Source: Gracilibacter sp. BRH_c7a
Lineage (GTDB): Bacteria > Bacillota > Desulfitobacteriia > Desulfitobacteriales > Syntrophobotulaceae
NCBI GenBank assembly: GCA_001516055.1
Contig: LOEZ01000019.1
Location: 124,001 to 188,000 of the forward strand
Direction of reading: 5' to 3'
DNA: 64,000 nt
Shown in pieces: positions 20,468 to 28,349 of this stretch. A model generated the notes under the pieces. That model was given only the letters and a program-made list of their open reading frames with translations, was not told the origin of the DNA and ran no database searches. The position numbers were made by a program, and so were the translations under genes. Every line of letters starts with the position of its first letter. Within the stretch, counting starts at the first letter, position 1.

Positions 20468-21766
20468 CTATTTCAGCAGCCCTACACGTTTGAAGATATA
20501 GTCTATATTCTTCGTGTGATAACTGTAGTCAAACAATTCTTCTACTTCTTCTAAACTTAGTATGCTCATAATGCCCTTATCTTCCAAAACTATATCCTTG
20601 AAAGATCTTTTTTTATCCCATGCTTCCATCGCATTCTTTTGTACCAAAGCATAAGATTCTTCTCGGCTTATCCCTTTATCTACCAGAGACAACATAAGCC
20701 TTTGAGAAAAGATTAAACCATAAACCTTCTCCATATTTTCCAGCATCTGTTCTGGGTAAACTGTCAGGTTATCAAGCATCTGAATAGCCTTTGCCAGCAT
20801 ATAATCCAAGGCAATCGTGCTATCAGGGAGGATTACCCGTTCTGCAGAAGAATGAGAAATATCTCTTTCGTGCCAAAGAGCTACGTTTTCCAGAGCTACT
20901 TGAGCATTTCCCCTAAGAATCCTAGCCATACCGCAAATCCTTTCAGCGATAATTGGATTCTTTTTATGGGGCATCGCCGAAGATCCTTTCTGACCTTTAG
21001 CAAATGCTTCTTCTACTTCGTGAACATCAGTTCTTTGAAGATTACGGATTTCGGTTGCAATCTTATCAAGACTGGAAGCAATCCCAGCAAGTGTGGTCAC
21101 ATAGAAAGCATGTCTATCCCTTTGGATTATTTGAGTGGACACAGGTTCAGGTTTGAGCCCAAGACTTTTACATACCCATTCTTCAACTTCTGGATCGACA
21201 TTAGCAAATGTTCCTACCGCCCCGGAAACTTGGCCGAATCTTATCTCTTCTTTAGCAAAGGCCAACCTTTCCTTTTGACGCCTAATCTCGTCATACCAAA
21301 GAGCGAACTTTAAACCAAAGGTAATCGGTTCTGCATGAATACCATGTGATCTGCCCATTTGCAGAGTATCTTTATACTCCAAGGCTTTCTCCCCTAAAAC
21401 TTTTATCAATCGATCCATCTTCTCTAAGAGGATATCAGAAGCTTCAATCAACTGTAGAGATAAAGCCGTATCCAAAACATCGGAAGAAGTAAGTCCCAAA
21501 TGAATGTACTTAGCCTCATCGCCAACATTCTCAGCTACATTAGTCAGAAAAGCCAGAACATCATGCTGCGTGGTTTCTTCAATCTCTTGCACTCTTTCCC
21601 AAGAAAAATCCGCTTTTTCTTTGATTACTTCCACTGCTTCCAGCGGTATCTTCCCAACTTTGGCCCAACCTTCACAGGCCGCAACTTCAATCTTTAACCA
21701 TAATTCCAAACGATAATCATCTTGCCAGATTCTTCCCATAGCTGGAAGGGTATATCTTTCTATCAC
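20468..21766 (-). CDS. purB: Adenylosuccinate lyase
   Basis: Fumarase-superfamily lyase acting on SAICAR and adenylosuccinate. The signature GSSAMPHKKNPI near residue 264 and the TTQHDVLAFL and GLTSSDVLDTALSLQL segments are clear. The start is a GTG behind AAGGAGATA. It has 432 residues. It is the second gene of the pur operon. Confidence 0.97.
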   Translation of the reverse strand: MIERYTLPAMGRIWQDDYRLELWLKIEVAACEGWAKVGKIPLEAVEVIKEKADFSWERVQEIEETTQHDVLAFLTNVAENVGDEAKYIHLGLTSSDVLDTALSLQLIEASDILLEKMDRLIKVLGEKALEYKDTLQMGRSHGIHAEPITFGLKFALWYDEIRRQKERLAFAKEEIRFGQVSGAVGTFANVDPEVEEWVCKSLGLKPEPVSTQIIQRDRHAFYVTTLAGIASSLDKIATEIRNLQRTDVHEVEEAFAKGQKGSSAMPHKKNPIIAERICGMARILRGNAQVALENVALWHERDISHSSAERVILPDSTIALDYMLAKAIQMLDNLTVYPEQMLENMEKVYGLIFSQRLMLSLVDKGISREESYALVQKNAMEAWDKKRSFKDIVLEDKGIMSILSLEEVEELFDYSYHTKNIDYIFKRVGLLK

Positions 21767-21792
21767 TGTTATATCTCCTTTTAAATAGATTG

Positions 21793-22284
21793 TTATTTAA
21801 TTGATTTTTCCTGCAGTATCTTATCTTTTTCCATTACCTCAGATGTCATTTTATGGCGAAAATCCTTTAAGGCAACTCTTAAGCCTTCATCATTGATCCC
21901 TAGTACAGCTACTGCCAGCAGGGCAGCGTTACGGGCCCCGTTAATTCCCACAGCAGCAACCGGAGAACCTTGTTGCACTATGTTAAACAGAGAGTCGATA
22001 TCTTCTGACCCATTATGCCTGATTGGAACAGCAATAACCGGAACTGTTGTTAATCCGGCTATTTTTCCAGCGAAATGTAAATCCTTAGCGTTACCAGCTA
22101 TGATAACCTTGCCTCCGAAGTTCTCAAATTCCTCCAACCATTCAACTGTCCTCTCCAATATATTATTATCTGTAGAAGTAAGTTTAATCTTGTAAGACAC
22201 TTCGAACTGCTGAAGAACTTTCACTCCTTCATCCATAATTATATAATCTGAATCACTACCCATAATAACACCAACAGTAGACAT
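21793..22284 (-). CDS. purE: N5-carboxyaminoimidazole ribonucleotide mutase
   Basis: Class I PurE, converting N5-CAIR to CAIR. GVIMGSDSDY is the phosphate loop; AGNAKDLHFAGKIAGLTTVPVIAVP (in part) is the substrate site. It has 163 residues. It is the first gene of the operon, preceded by AAAGGAG and the promoter at 22345-22373. No purK is visible in the window, though a class I PurE normally uses the PurK product, so purK should be elsewhere. Confidence 0.95.
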   Translation of the reverse strand: MSTVGVIMGSDSDYIIMDEGVKVLQQFEVSYKIKLTSTDNNILERTVEWLEEFENFGGKVIIAGNAKDLHFAGKIAGLTTVPVIAVPIRHNGSEDIDSLFNIVQQGSPVAAVGINGARNAALLAVAVLGINDEGLRVALKDFRHKMTSEVMEKDKILQEKSIK

Positions 22285-22344
22285 AGCTAAATCTCCTTTG
22301 CATGATAGGCATTTTCAGCATTATTTTCAATACGTCTTATAGCT

Positions 22345-22373
22345 ATTTTAACCGACATAAAAGCTAGGGTCAA
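22345..22373 (-). promoter_or_regulatory. Promoter of the pur operon
   Basis: Minus-strand TTGACC (22368-22373), a 17-bp spacer, and TAAAAT (22345-22350). It lies about 60 bp upstream of purE and directly downstream of the two PurR-type boxes. Confidence 0.75.
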
Positions 22374-22376
22374 TTG

Positions 22377-22423
22377 AAAATCCGAACATTTTTTAAAAAT
22401 GTTACTTTATTGTTCGATTATTT
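22377..22423. promoter_or_regulatory. Two inverted PurR-type boxes upstream of purE
   Basis: AAAATCCGAACATT at 22377-22390 and its inverted partner ATTGTTCGATTATTT at 22409-22423 fit the Bacillus PurBox pattern (A/T-rich, then CCGAAC, then A/T). The CGAAC cores face each other with 24 bp between them. The pair sits immediately upstream of the -35, as in the Bacillus subtilis pur operon, where PurR represses and PRPP relieves. No purR gene is in the window. Confidence 0.7.
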
Positions 22424-22439
22424 AATGGGTAATAAAAAT

Positions 22440-22462
22440 AACCGTTTATTTTTAAAACGGTT
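22440..22462 (-). other. Stem-loop upstream of the pur promoter
   Basis: AACCGTTT (22440-22447) pairs with AAACGGTT (22455-22462) across a 7-nt loop. On the minus strand it is followed by ATTTTTATT, like a weak terminator. It lies upstream of the purE promoter and so is not a purE leader attenuator. Confidence 0.4.
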
Positions 22463-22583
22463 TCGAACCATAAGTGCAAACATTGGAACGGGAGAGCAAC
22501 AATAAAATTTCTGTTTATGTCAAATGCCAACAATATGATACAATCGTGTTAAGAGAACACTTTTGTTTCATAGGAGGTAAGGA

Positions 22584-23027
22584 ATGGAGAAGATTAGATT
22601 AGGAATCATCATTTGTGACAGATATCGTACCTGTGCAGGAGGTAAATGTTTTAAAGCTCTTCATAACAGAGAAGGTGCGTTTGCGAGATATCTTGGAAAA
22701 GATGTCGTACTTGTTGGCTACACCACTTGTAATGGTTGTCCGGGTGGAAATATGGAGTATACACCAGACGAGATGGTTAAAAACGGGGCGGAAGTGATTC
22801 ACCTCGCGACAGGTATGTTAGTAGGTTATCCTCCTTGCACAAGAATCAACTACTTCAAAAAATATCTTGAGAGTAAGTACTCTTTGCAAGTTGTTCTAGG
22901 TACTCATCCAATTCCAGAAAAATATTATATTGAACATCAGAAACTTGGGACTTGGAATACTGAAAGTTGGCAGGAAATAATTAAACCTCTGGTTCAGAAT
23001 AAAAAGGAATGTCTTGATTATAATTAG
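22584..23027 (+). CDS. CGGC domain-containing protein
   Basis: A 147-residue cysteine-rich protein of the CGGC (PF08821-like) family, with a presumed metal or Fe-S role that is not established. Conserved cysteines are seen in CDRYRTCAGGKC near residues 11-22, in TTCNGCPGG near residues 48-56, and in GYPPCTRI. GGAGG precedes the ATG. It is monocistronic, divergent from purE and convergent with the HD-GYP gene (9-bp gap). An extended -10 (TGATACAAT near 22534) could be its promoter. Confidence 0.8.
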   Translation: MEKIRLGIIICDRYRTCAGGKCFKALHNREGAFARYLGKDVVLVGYTTCNGCPGGNMEYTPDEMVKNGAEVIHLATGMLVGYPPCTRINYFKKYLESKYSLQVVLGTHPIPEKYYIEHQKLGTWNTESWQEIIKPLVQNKKECLDYN

Positions 23028-23035
23028 CCAGTCAA

Positions 23036-24109
23036 TTATCTATTCTCTACTTTTGTAATCATCAAAGAGAGATGTTTCGCCAAATCAAAATCAATAAATC
23101 CTTGCAATGGTTCATTACCATTAAATACAGCTCTTACTATAGGCCTATTCGGTAGAGATTTATTCTGCTTGATTACATTGCCTCTTAATCCATTACTCAG
23201 TTCTACACCACTACCTGTAGGATACACTGCTACATTCTGAGTAAATACTTTCACTATCTCGGGGTCAAACTGGAATCCAGACTGAGCTACAACATATTCG
23301 TAAGCCTGATATGGCTCTAAGGCATCTCGATAAGGTCTCTTGCTAGTTAAAGCCTCGTAAACATCTGCAACCGCAGCGATGCGTCCAAATTCGTGGATAT
23401 CATCACCAATTAGCCCTCGGGGATAGCCTCCCCCATTCCACTTCTCATGGTGCTGAAGAGCCACATGGGCTGAATGAAGACTAAAATCTTGATTATTTTT
23501 GATAAATTCATATCCATATGAACTATGCTTTTTGATTTCTTCGAACTCTTCTTTTTTTAATGACCCTTTAATATTAAGTATCTCTTTAGGCACTTTCGTT
23601 TTACCTATATCATGCATCAGAACTCCCATTCCCAGTTCAAGAAGCCTGGAATGGTTATAGCCTTTACCCATGCCTAAAAGTAAAGCAAGTACTGTGGTAT
23701 TCACAGAATGATGATACGTATATTCGTCATATCCCATTATATCAGTTAAATTACTCAAGATATCAGAGCTATAAAGAAGGTCCTCGATAATATTCACTAT
23801 AGCATTACGTACAGAACCACCATCGATAGCCTTCGGATTCAAATTATCTTTCTCTAAACTAGTCGTAACATTTTGGATAGTATCGTAGACGATCTCTTTA
23901 GTTTTATCCGATATAATCGGATTAATTTCCACATCCAGAAATCTTTCATCTTGGACAAAAAGCATATCAAAACCAAGATAACGTAATTTTGTCAAGTATT
24001 GTCTGTTTAATACTATGCCCTCACCAAGAAGGACTTTCCCATTGGAATTCCTTATATGGCGGGCCAGAACTGAGCCTTCCTTCACAAAGCTTATGTTTAC
24101 AAGTCGCAT
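23036..24109 (-). CDS. HD-GYP domain protein (probable cyclic-di-GMP phosphodiesterase)
   Basis: The N-terminal 110 residues are a poorly defined input region. From about residue 115 an HD-GYP domain follows: YHHSVNTT, LMHDIGKTKVP (HD pair), HSAHVALQHHEKWNGGGYPRGL (GYP) and ADVYEALTSKRPYR. Such domains hydrolyse c-di-GMP. The start is set at the second ATG (24109), 7 bp after GGAG. There is no membrane segment, so it is cytosolic. It could act with the diguanylate cyclase at 48712; that link is inference. Confidence 0.88.
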   Translation of the reverse strand: MRLVNISFVKEGSVLARHIRNSNGKVLLGEGIVLNRQYLTKLRYLGFDMLFVQDERFLDVEINPIISDKTKEIVYDTIQNVTTSLEKDNLNPKAIDGGSVRNAIVNIIEDLLYSSDILSNLTDIMGYDEYTYHHSVNTTVLALLLGMGKGYNHSRLLELGMGVLMHDIGKTKVPKEILNIKGSLKKEEFEEIKKHSSYGYEFIKNNQDFSLHSAHVALQHHEKWNGGGYPRGLIGDDIHEFGRIAAVADVYEALTSKRPYRDALEPYQAYEYVVAQSGFQFDPEIVKVFTQNVAVYPTGSGVELSNGLRGNVIKQNKSLPNRPIVRAVFNGNEPLQGFIDFDLAKHLSLMITKVENR

Positions 24110-24206
24110 ATTCATTCTCCGTACAGTTTATTTCCCAAGTGATTAATAGGATTTTTTTTGTTATAAACCTATTCTAACATGTTATCGACAAATTCCAATC
24201 GGAAAA

Positions 24207-24232
24207 AAGACCTATTTTATTAGATAGGCCTT
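24207..24232 (-). terminator. Terminator after the lipoprotein gene
   Basis: Minus-strand AAGGCCTAT and ATAGGTCTT pair (one G-T) and run into TTTTTT. It lies 74 bp past the stop at 24306. Confidence 0.8.
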
Positions 24233-24305
24233 AAATTGCTTTAATTATCTATAAAAGGCTAATTTTGGAATATCTGAAATAATCTCAAGTTTAACCAATG
24301 TAATT

Positions 24306-24794
24306 CTAGATTCTTGATATTTCAAAAATCACTCCTTGATTATGCTCATTAAGAGTATATTTGAATTTTATTACTTCGTTAGTTTGCAGATTTAGGCCGT
24401 CAAAATTATCTTTTAGCTCCTCAGAAAGCATGAAGACTTTATATGACATTTCTTCCGGAACACCACTTATCTTGATTTCAATAGAATTGCTATCAGCTCT
24501 ACCTGAATATCTTCCACTTTCTACATGAAAATCACTATATCCATTATTGTTCTCGTGACTTTGAGCAACATCTGGCTTGGATACACCGCCTTTGTTACCA
24601 TCCTCAATTGATTCATCTTGATCAGTATCCACTATACCCTCTCCCCCTTGCTCAACACTTGAAGCCTCATTTTGTTGTTCAGAGGGTGTTTGACTAGAAT
24701 TATCCGCCTTAACCTGTGGTGCTGTTAAGCTAGAACAACCTATTACCACAAGTAATGATATAAAAAGAATAATAATTGTCATTAGTCTCTTCAC
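24306..24794 (-). CDS. Putative lipoprotein of unknown function
   Basis: A 162-residue product beginning at a GTG behind AGGAGG. A type II signal peptide is clear: MKRLMTIIILFISLLVVIGC, with lipid-attachment Cys20. A low-complexity acidic/Gln/Ser linker (residues 25-90) leads to a small C-terminal domain of about 70 residues with no recognised family. It is probably exported and membrane anchored. It is monocistronic with its own terminator and divergent from the MarR gene. Confidence 0.75.
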   Translation of the reverse strand: MKRLMTIIILFISLLVVIGCSSLTAPQVKADNSSQTPSEQQNEASSVEQGGEGIVDTDQDESIEDGNKGGVSKPDVAQSHENNNGYSDFHVESGRYSGRADSNSIEIKISGVPEEMSYKVFMLSEELKDNFDGLNLQTNEVIKFKYTLNEHNQGVIFEISRI

Positions 24795-25055
24795 TTTTCG
24801 TTCCTCCTACTTGGTATTCTAACATTTAGTATATTTTACTTAAGATAAGTTACATGCTTCTTTCCAGAAATATTATTTGTACAAAATTATAAATATGATA
24901 TATACTTTGGTTATCAAAGCTTAATATTTGCTTTCCTAATATTATTCTAATAAATCATTTTGGATTATTACATTTTTTAACTTTGATTAGGGGCTAATAC
25001 GGTTCCTAGTAGCAGTAAGCTATCAGATAAATGTAATTTTGGAAGGAGCATTACG

Positions 25056-25520
25056 ATGATAGAAAATCGTGAAAAGTTAATCCTACCTCTTTTAAGAGAG
25101 ATTCGATCTTTAATTGATAAAAGCTTAAAAGTCAAACTCAATCTCGGTGATTTCACTATGCCTCAAACAATGATAATCTATAACTTAGCAAATCACGGCA
25201 AGATGAAGATAAGTGAACTGAGCGAAAAAATGGGCCTTACTAATAGTACAGTCTCCGGTATTGTTGACAGACTAGAAGATCAAGGCATCGTTTTCCGAGA
25301 AAGAAGCACCCAAGATAGAAGAGTGGTCTATGTTCAGTTTACAAATGAGCATATACAAAAATATCAAGATCTTAATGACAACCTGGATAAGCATTTCAGC
25401 GAATTGTTAGCCTCTATTCCTCCTGCTCAAATGGAAAATATTATAATAAGTTTGAATATCCTCAAGGATACTTTAGCTAATCAGCAGGAGATGAATGTAA
25501 CAACTATATTGTCAAAATAA
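25056..25520 (+). CDS. MarR family transcriptional regulator
   Basis: A 154-residue winged-helix protein: LANHGKMKISELSEKMGLTN is the recognition-helix region and IVDRLEDQGIVFRERSTQDRRVVYVQFT the wing, with the conserved DRR. AAGGAGC precedes the ATG. It stands alone, and the ligand and target are unknown. The 260-bp divergent region towards the lipoprotein gene has no obvious palindrome. Confidence 0.88.
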   Translation: MIENREKLILPLLREIRSLIDKSLKVKLNLGDFTMPQTMIIYNLANHGKMKISELSEKMGLTNSTVSGIVDRLEDQGIVFRERSTQDRRVVYVQFTNEHIQKYQDLNDNLDKHFSELLASIPPAQMENIIISLNILKDTLANQQEMNVTTILSK

Positions 25521-25522
25521 AT

Positions 25523-25603
25523 CCCATGACTTATGCAGTGGATATTTCTAGAGAAATGTCCTTAGAAGCACTCACTTGACGCTTCTATTCTGCAAGCCAT
25601 GGG
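25523..25603. ncRNA. Candidate three-way-junction RNA or structured element
   Basis: Three helices close a compact junction. The outer stem is CCCATG...GCAG (25523-25538) with CTGC...CATGGG (25590-25603), with one mismatch and a 2-nt bulge. Hairpin 1 spans 25540-25561 (10 bp with one G-T). Hairpin 2 is AGAAGC/GCTTCT at 25564-25586 with an 11-nt loop. Joining segments are only 1, 2 and 3 nt. It lies between convergent genes. Strand and function are unknown, and it could be the end of a small mobile element. Confidence 0.45.
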
Positions 25604-25669
25604 TCTTAATAGAAACCGTATTAAATTCCAGAATTACTCTTAGTTATGAAGTATTCTTCATGATTATAT

Positions 25670-26032
25670 CTAATCTTGCAAGACTTTTGCTAAAGCCATC
25701 TCTACTCTTTCCGGATTAAAAGGCTTAACGATAAAATCCTTAGCTCCATTCTTAAGGGCCTGGGTTACCATTTGAGTCTGTCCCATGGCAGAGCACATTA
25801 TTATCTTGGCCTCAGGAAATTGAGAACATATTTTCTCTACGGCGTCGATACCATCCATTTCGGGCATGGTGATATCCATCGTAACCACATCTGGTTTAAG
25901 ACTTGAGTACTGGATAATAGCTTCAAATCCATTACCAGCCTCTCCCACTACCTCATGTCCGTTCATTTCTAACGAGCGTCTTAAAGTAAGTCTCATGAAC
26001 CTCTCATCATCCACAATTAATATCCTAGCCAT
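25670..26032 (-). CDS. CheY-like single-domain response regulator
   Basis: A 120-residue receiver domain with no output domain. The acidic pair is D8-D9, the phospho-acceptor D53 (in TMDITMPEMDG), a Ser/Ala switch is at CSAMGQ, and K103 is in IVKPFNP. The start is the ATG at 26032, 5 bp after AGGAGG; the upstream frame is non-coding leader. It is typical of CheY-type chemotaxis regulators, but no chemotaxis gene adjoins. Confidence 0.9.
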   Translation of the reverse strand: MARILIVDDERFMRLTLRRSLEMNGHEVVGEAGNGFEAIIQYSSLKPDVVTMDITMPEMDGIDAVEKICSQFPEAKIIMCSAMGQTQMVTQALKNGAKDFIVKPFNPERVEMALAKVLQD

Positions 26033-26167
26033 CTCATCCTCCTTAAACATTCTTTTCATTAAAAATTTCACAAATCTCTACGAAATTAAGTACATATGTA
26101 AAATAATAGAAAATTATGTCATTATAAAGATATCATCCTAAGTATCTTTTTTCAATGATATTGTCGA

Positions 26168-26197
26168 AAAGTAAAGTCAGGGACGGTTCTTTACTTT
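26168..26197. repeat. REP-like palindrome with the GGGACGGTTCTT core
   Basis: AAAGTAAAG (26168-26176) and CTTTACTTT (26189-26197) form a perfect 9-bp stem around TCAGGGACGGTT. The GGGACGGTTCTTT core resembles dispersed repeats associated with REP-type Y1 transposases in Clostridia. No transposase is in the window. Confidence 0.55.
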
Positions 26198-26237
26198 ACA
26201 ATATTAATTGGTCTGACTTGATTAATTCCAAGTTCAA

Positions 26238-26270
26238 AACCCCACATATCATCACTTCATATGTGGGGTT
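26238..26270 (-). terminator. Terminator after the GntR/ABC operon
   Basis: A perfect 12-bp stem AACCCCACATAT/ATATGTGGGGTT, followed by TTTTG on the minus strand, 16 bp past the permease stop. It may work in both directions. Confidence 0.85.
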
Positions 26271-26286
26271 CTTTCGTATGAAAAAA

Positions 26287-27060
26287 TTAAATATCCATTT
26301 TCTTATCCAGTAAATATGCTGAAAGAGCAAACATCGCCGCTCCAAAAATTATTTGCAAAATAGTAGTAAGGTTCAGATAATGGATTCCATTTGTAAAAAT
26401 ATCTGCTTGATTAACTATATTTACTACCAAGCTTGTGATCTTACCATTCACCCAAATCAGCAGAATAAAGATAATCGTACTTATCAACGCTCCGTATCTT
26501 CTTTCTGCCAAGATACTTTTTCTAATAGTTTCTGCTGCAAAGATAGTAAGAACAAGCGTTACTATTGAGACAAATGTAGTCACGAGCACTGAAATCAAAT
26601 AAGGCAGGAATTCTCCGACACTCATATTAATTTGACCGAAGAATTTATTAAATGGCTCACTATTTATCATATCCGAAAGGGGCTGAGAAAAAAAGCCTAG
26701 GTAGTTACCAGCCATTAGTAAAGAGAATAATCCCAAGAAAATAAAGCCTTCTAGGATACCTGTAAGAACTTTAGCACCAAGAATCTTATAGCCACTATTA
26801 GGTGTAAGGAATATCATATACCCTGACTTATTATTCAAGTCCCGGCTATACATATGAGTAACATTAATAATGAACAGGATGAAAAATACTGATACCAATC
26901 CTCCAAAGAAGACTCCCAAGGCAGCCATTTGTTCCATACTTGAATTCTGCCACTTTAAAACCCTATACAATACATTTGCATTGATTACCAGAACGATAGA
27001 GAGAAAGATTAGCAGTATTCGCCATTTTCTTATAAACTCATATTTCATCAGTTTAAGCAT
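26287..27060 (-). CDS. ABC transporter permease of the YtrA-regulated type
   Basis: About 257 residues with six hydrophobic segments (for example FLSIVLVINANVLY, VSVFFILFIINVTHMY and IFILLIWVNGKI). The start at 27060 lies inside the last codons of the ATPase gene and is preceded by AGGAGG, so the two are translationally coupled. It is probably the membrane half of an ABC exporter for cell-envelope stress or antibiotic resistance; the substrate is unknown. Confidence 0.82.
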   Translation of the reverse strand: MLKLMKYEFIRKWRILLIFLSIVLVINANVLYRVLKWQNSSMEQMAALGVFFGGLVSVFFILFIINVTHMYSRDLNNKSGYMIFLTPNSGYKILGAKVLTGILEGFIFLGLFSLLMAGNYLGFFSQPLSDMINSEPFNKFFGQINMSVGEFLPYLISVLVTTFVSIVTLVLTIFAAETIRKSILAERRYGALISTIIFILLIWVNGKITSLVVNIVNQADIFTNGIHYLNLTTILQIIFGAAMFALSAYLLDKKMDI

Positions 27061-27751
27061 GATAAACCTCCTTGTATAATTCCTCAATAGAACATTTCCT
27101 CTCGAGTCGGAACTGTTCACTATTACCAGCAAGAACAACTGACCCTTTATCCAGAAAAATTACCTCATCCATCAACGCCTCGAGTTCACTTACAAAGTGG
27201 CTGGATACTATAACGGTACAATTCTCATGTAATGAAGATACAATCACCTTCATAATTTTATCCCTGGAAATAATGTCAATACCATTGAGAGGTTCATCAA
27301 GTAAATATATACTGGCTTTTCTAGCCATCGTTACCACCAGCTTTAGTCTAGCCTTCATCCCTGTAGATAGATTTTTCACTTTCATGTCTTCTTTTAATTC
27401 CATCTGCTCTAAAAAATCCCTAGCTTGATCTATATTGAAGTCCTCATACATATCTGCGTAGAAGTTTAAGAGCATCTTAATTTTCATCCATTTGAAAAGA
27501 AAATCTTCAGTAGGCATAAAAGCAGTAATCTTTCTGGTCTCAACACCAACATGACGCCCATCGATTAGCATTGATCCTGATGAAGGCTTATAGAGACCGG
27601 CTGCAATCTTAAAGAAAGTTGTCTTACCGCTGCCGTTAGGACCAAGGAGACCGTATACCTTCCCTTTCTCAATCTCCAGATTGAGATTTGCTAAAGCTTT
27701 ATTGCGAAAAAAACCTTTGTTAAGATTATCAGTTTTTAATAATACTGTCAT
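27053..27751 (-). CDS. ABC transporter ATP-binding protein
   Basis: 232 residues with Walker A GLLGPNGSGKTT near residue 35, signature LSTGMKARLKLV, Walker B IYLLDEPLNGID and the switch His in IVSSHF. It pairs with the permease downstream and the GntR regulator upstream (4-bp overlap with each neighbour's coding end or start), the standard three-gene layout of YtrA-type operons. Confidence 0.93.
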   Translation of the reverse strand: MTVLLKTDNLNKGFFRNKALANLNLEIEKGKVYGLLGPNGSGKTTFFKIAAGLYKPSSGSMLIDGRHVGVETRKITAFMPTEDFLFKWMKIKMLLNFYADMYEDFNIDQARDFLEQMELKEDMKVKNLSTGMKARLKLVVTMARKASIYLLDEPLNGIDIISRDKIMKVIVSSLHENCTVIVSSHFVSELEALMDEVIFLDKGSVVLAGNSEQFRLERKCSIEELYKEVYHA

Positions 27752-28116
27752 TGCACAGCCTCCTTTTCCAACCTAAGTTTAATGAGATCAATCATGTCCT
27801 TAAAATCAAACCCCAGTTCCAGCATTCCATCAATGAAATTCCTTATTATGTCTTCTGCCATTTCCTTTTTCATTATCTCTACCTTCTCCTTCGATTCAGT
27901 AATGAAAGTGCCTACTCCACGTTTCGTAAAAGTGACCCCTTCTCTTTCAAGTTCATTAAAAACCCTTACCATAGTATTGGGATTAACCTTTAGCTCTTGA
28001 GCGTATTCCCTAGTCGAGAGAATCTTTTCCCCCAGTTGAAGCTTACCAGATATAATGTCCTTCTTGATAATGTTCATTATCTGGATATATATTGGCACAG
28101 TGTTATCAAAAATCAT
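27748..28116 (-). CDS. GntR family (YtrA subfamily) repressor
   Basis: A 122-residue short GntR protein: an N-terminal winged helix (VPIYIQIMNIIKKDIISGKLQLGEKI in part, then STREYAQELKVNPNTMVRVFNELEREG) with only a short dimerisation tail, as in YtrA. The start is the ATG at 28116 behind GGAGGAGGGG. It probably represses its own operon through the inverted repeat at 28136-28177. Confidence 0.9.
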   Translation of the reverse strand: MIFDNTVPIYIQIMNIIKKDIISGKLQLGEKILSTREYAQELKVNPNTMVRVFNELEREGVTFTKRGVGTFITESKEKVEIMKKEMAEDIIRNFIDGMLELGFDFKDMIDLIKLRLEKEAVQ

Positions 28117-28135
28117 TAACTCACCCCTCCTCCAC

Positions 28136-28177
28136 CTATGCACTAGTGTTATATTTAGATAGTACACTAGTGCATAG
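28136..28177. promoter_or_regulatory. YtrA-type operator: perfect 14-bp inverted repeat
   Basis: CTATGCACTAGTGT (28136-28149) and ACACTAGTGCATAG (28164-28177) are exact inverse copies 14 bp apart. The right arm lies inside the promoter spacer, so bound repressor would block RNA polymerase. Confidence 0.85.
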
Positions 28178-28187
28178 GTATTGTCAA
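28159..28187 (-). promoter_or_regulatory. Promoter of the GntR/ABC operon
   Basis: Minus-strand TTGACA (28182-28187), 17-bp spacer, TACTAT (28159-28164), overlapping the operator. Confidence 0.8.
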
Positions 28188-28247
28188 CATGTTGTCAGAA
28201 AGAAATCTTAAGATTTTTGCTTTCATCTCACATATTGAACGGATACC

Positions 28248-28286
28248 AAAAAGCTTTCGAGAAACTTCAGTCTCGAAAGCTTTTTT
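28248..28286. terminator. Bidirectional terminator
   Basis: AAAAAGCTTTCGAGA (28248-28262) pairs with TCTCGAAAGCTTTTT (28271-28285), with runs of A and T on both sides. It ends the minus-strand gene at 28350. Confidence 0.85.
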
Positions 28287-28349
28287 AATCCTTTACTCAA
28301 ACCTTCTCCTGTTTAGTAAGCCTTAACTTATATCATAAGCCTACGATTT

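Noticed and set aside
22440-22462. Stem-loop as an attenuator in the purE leader
   Set aside because: The best promoter (22345-22373) lies downstream of it in the direction of purE, so it would not be in the mRNA.
28136-28177. Long dyad before the GntR gene as a terminator
   Set aside because: The 14-bp loop, overlap with a good promoter and adjacency to a GntR gene fit an operator far better.
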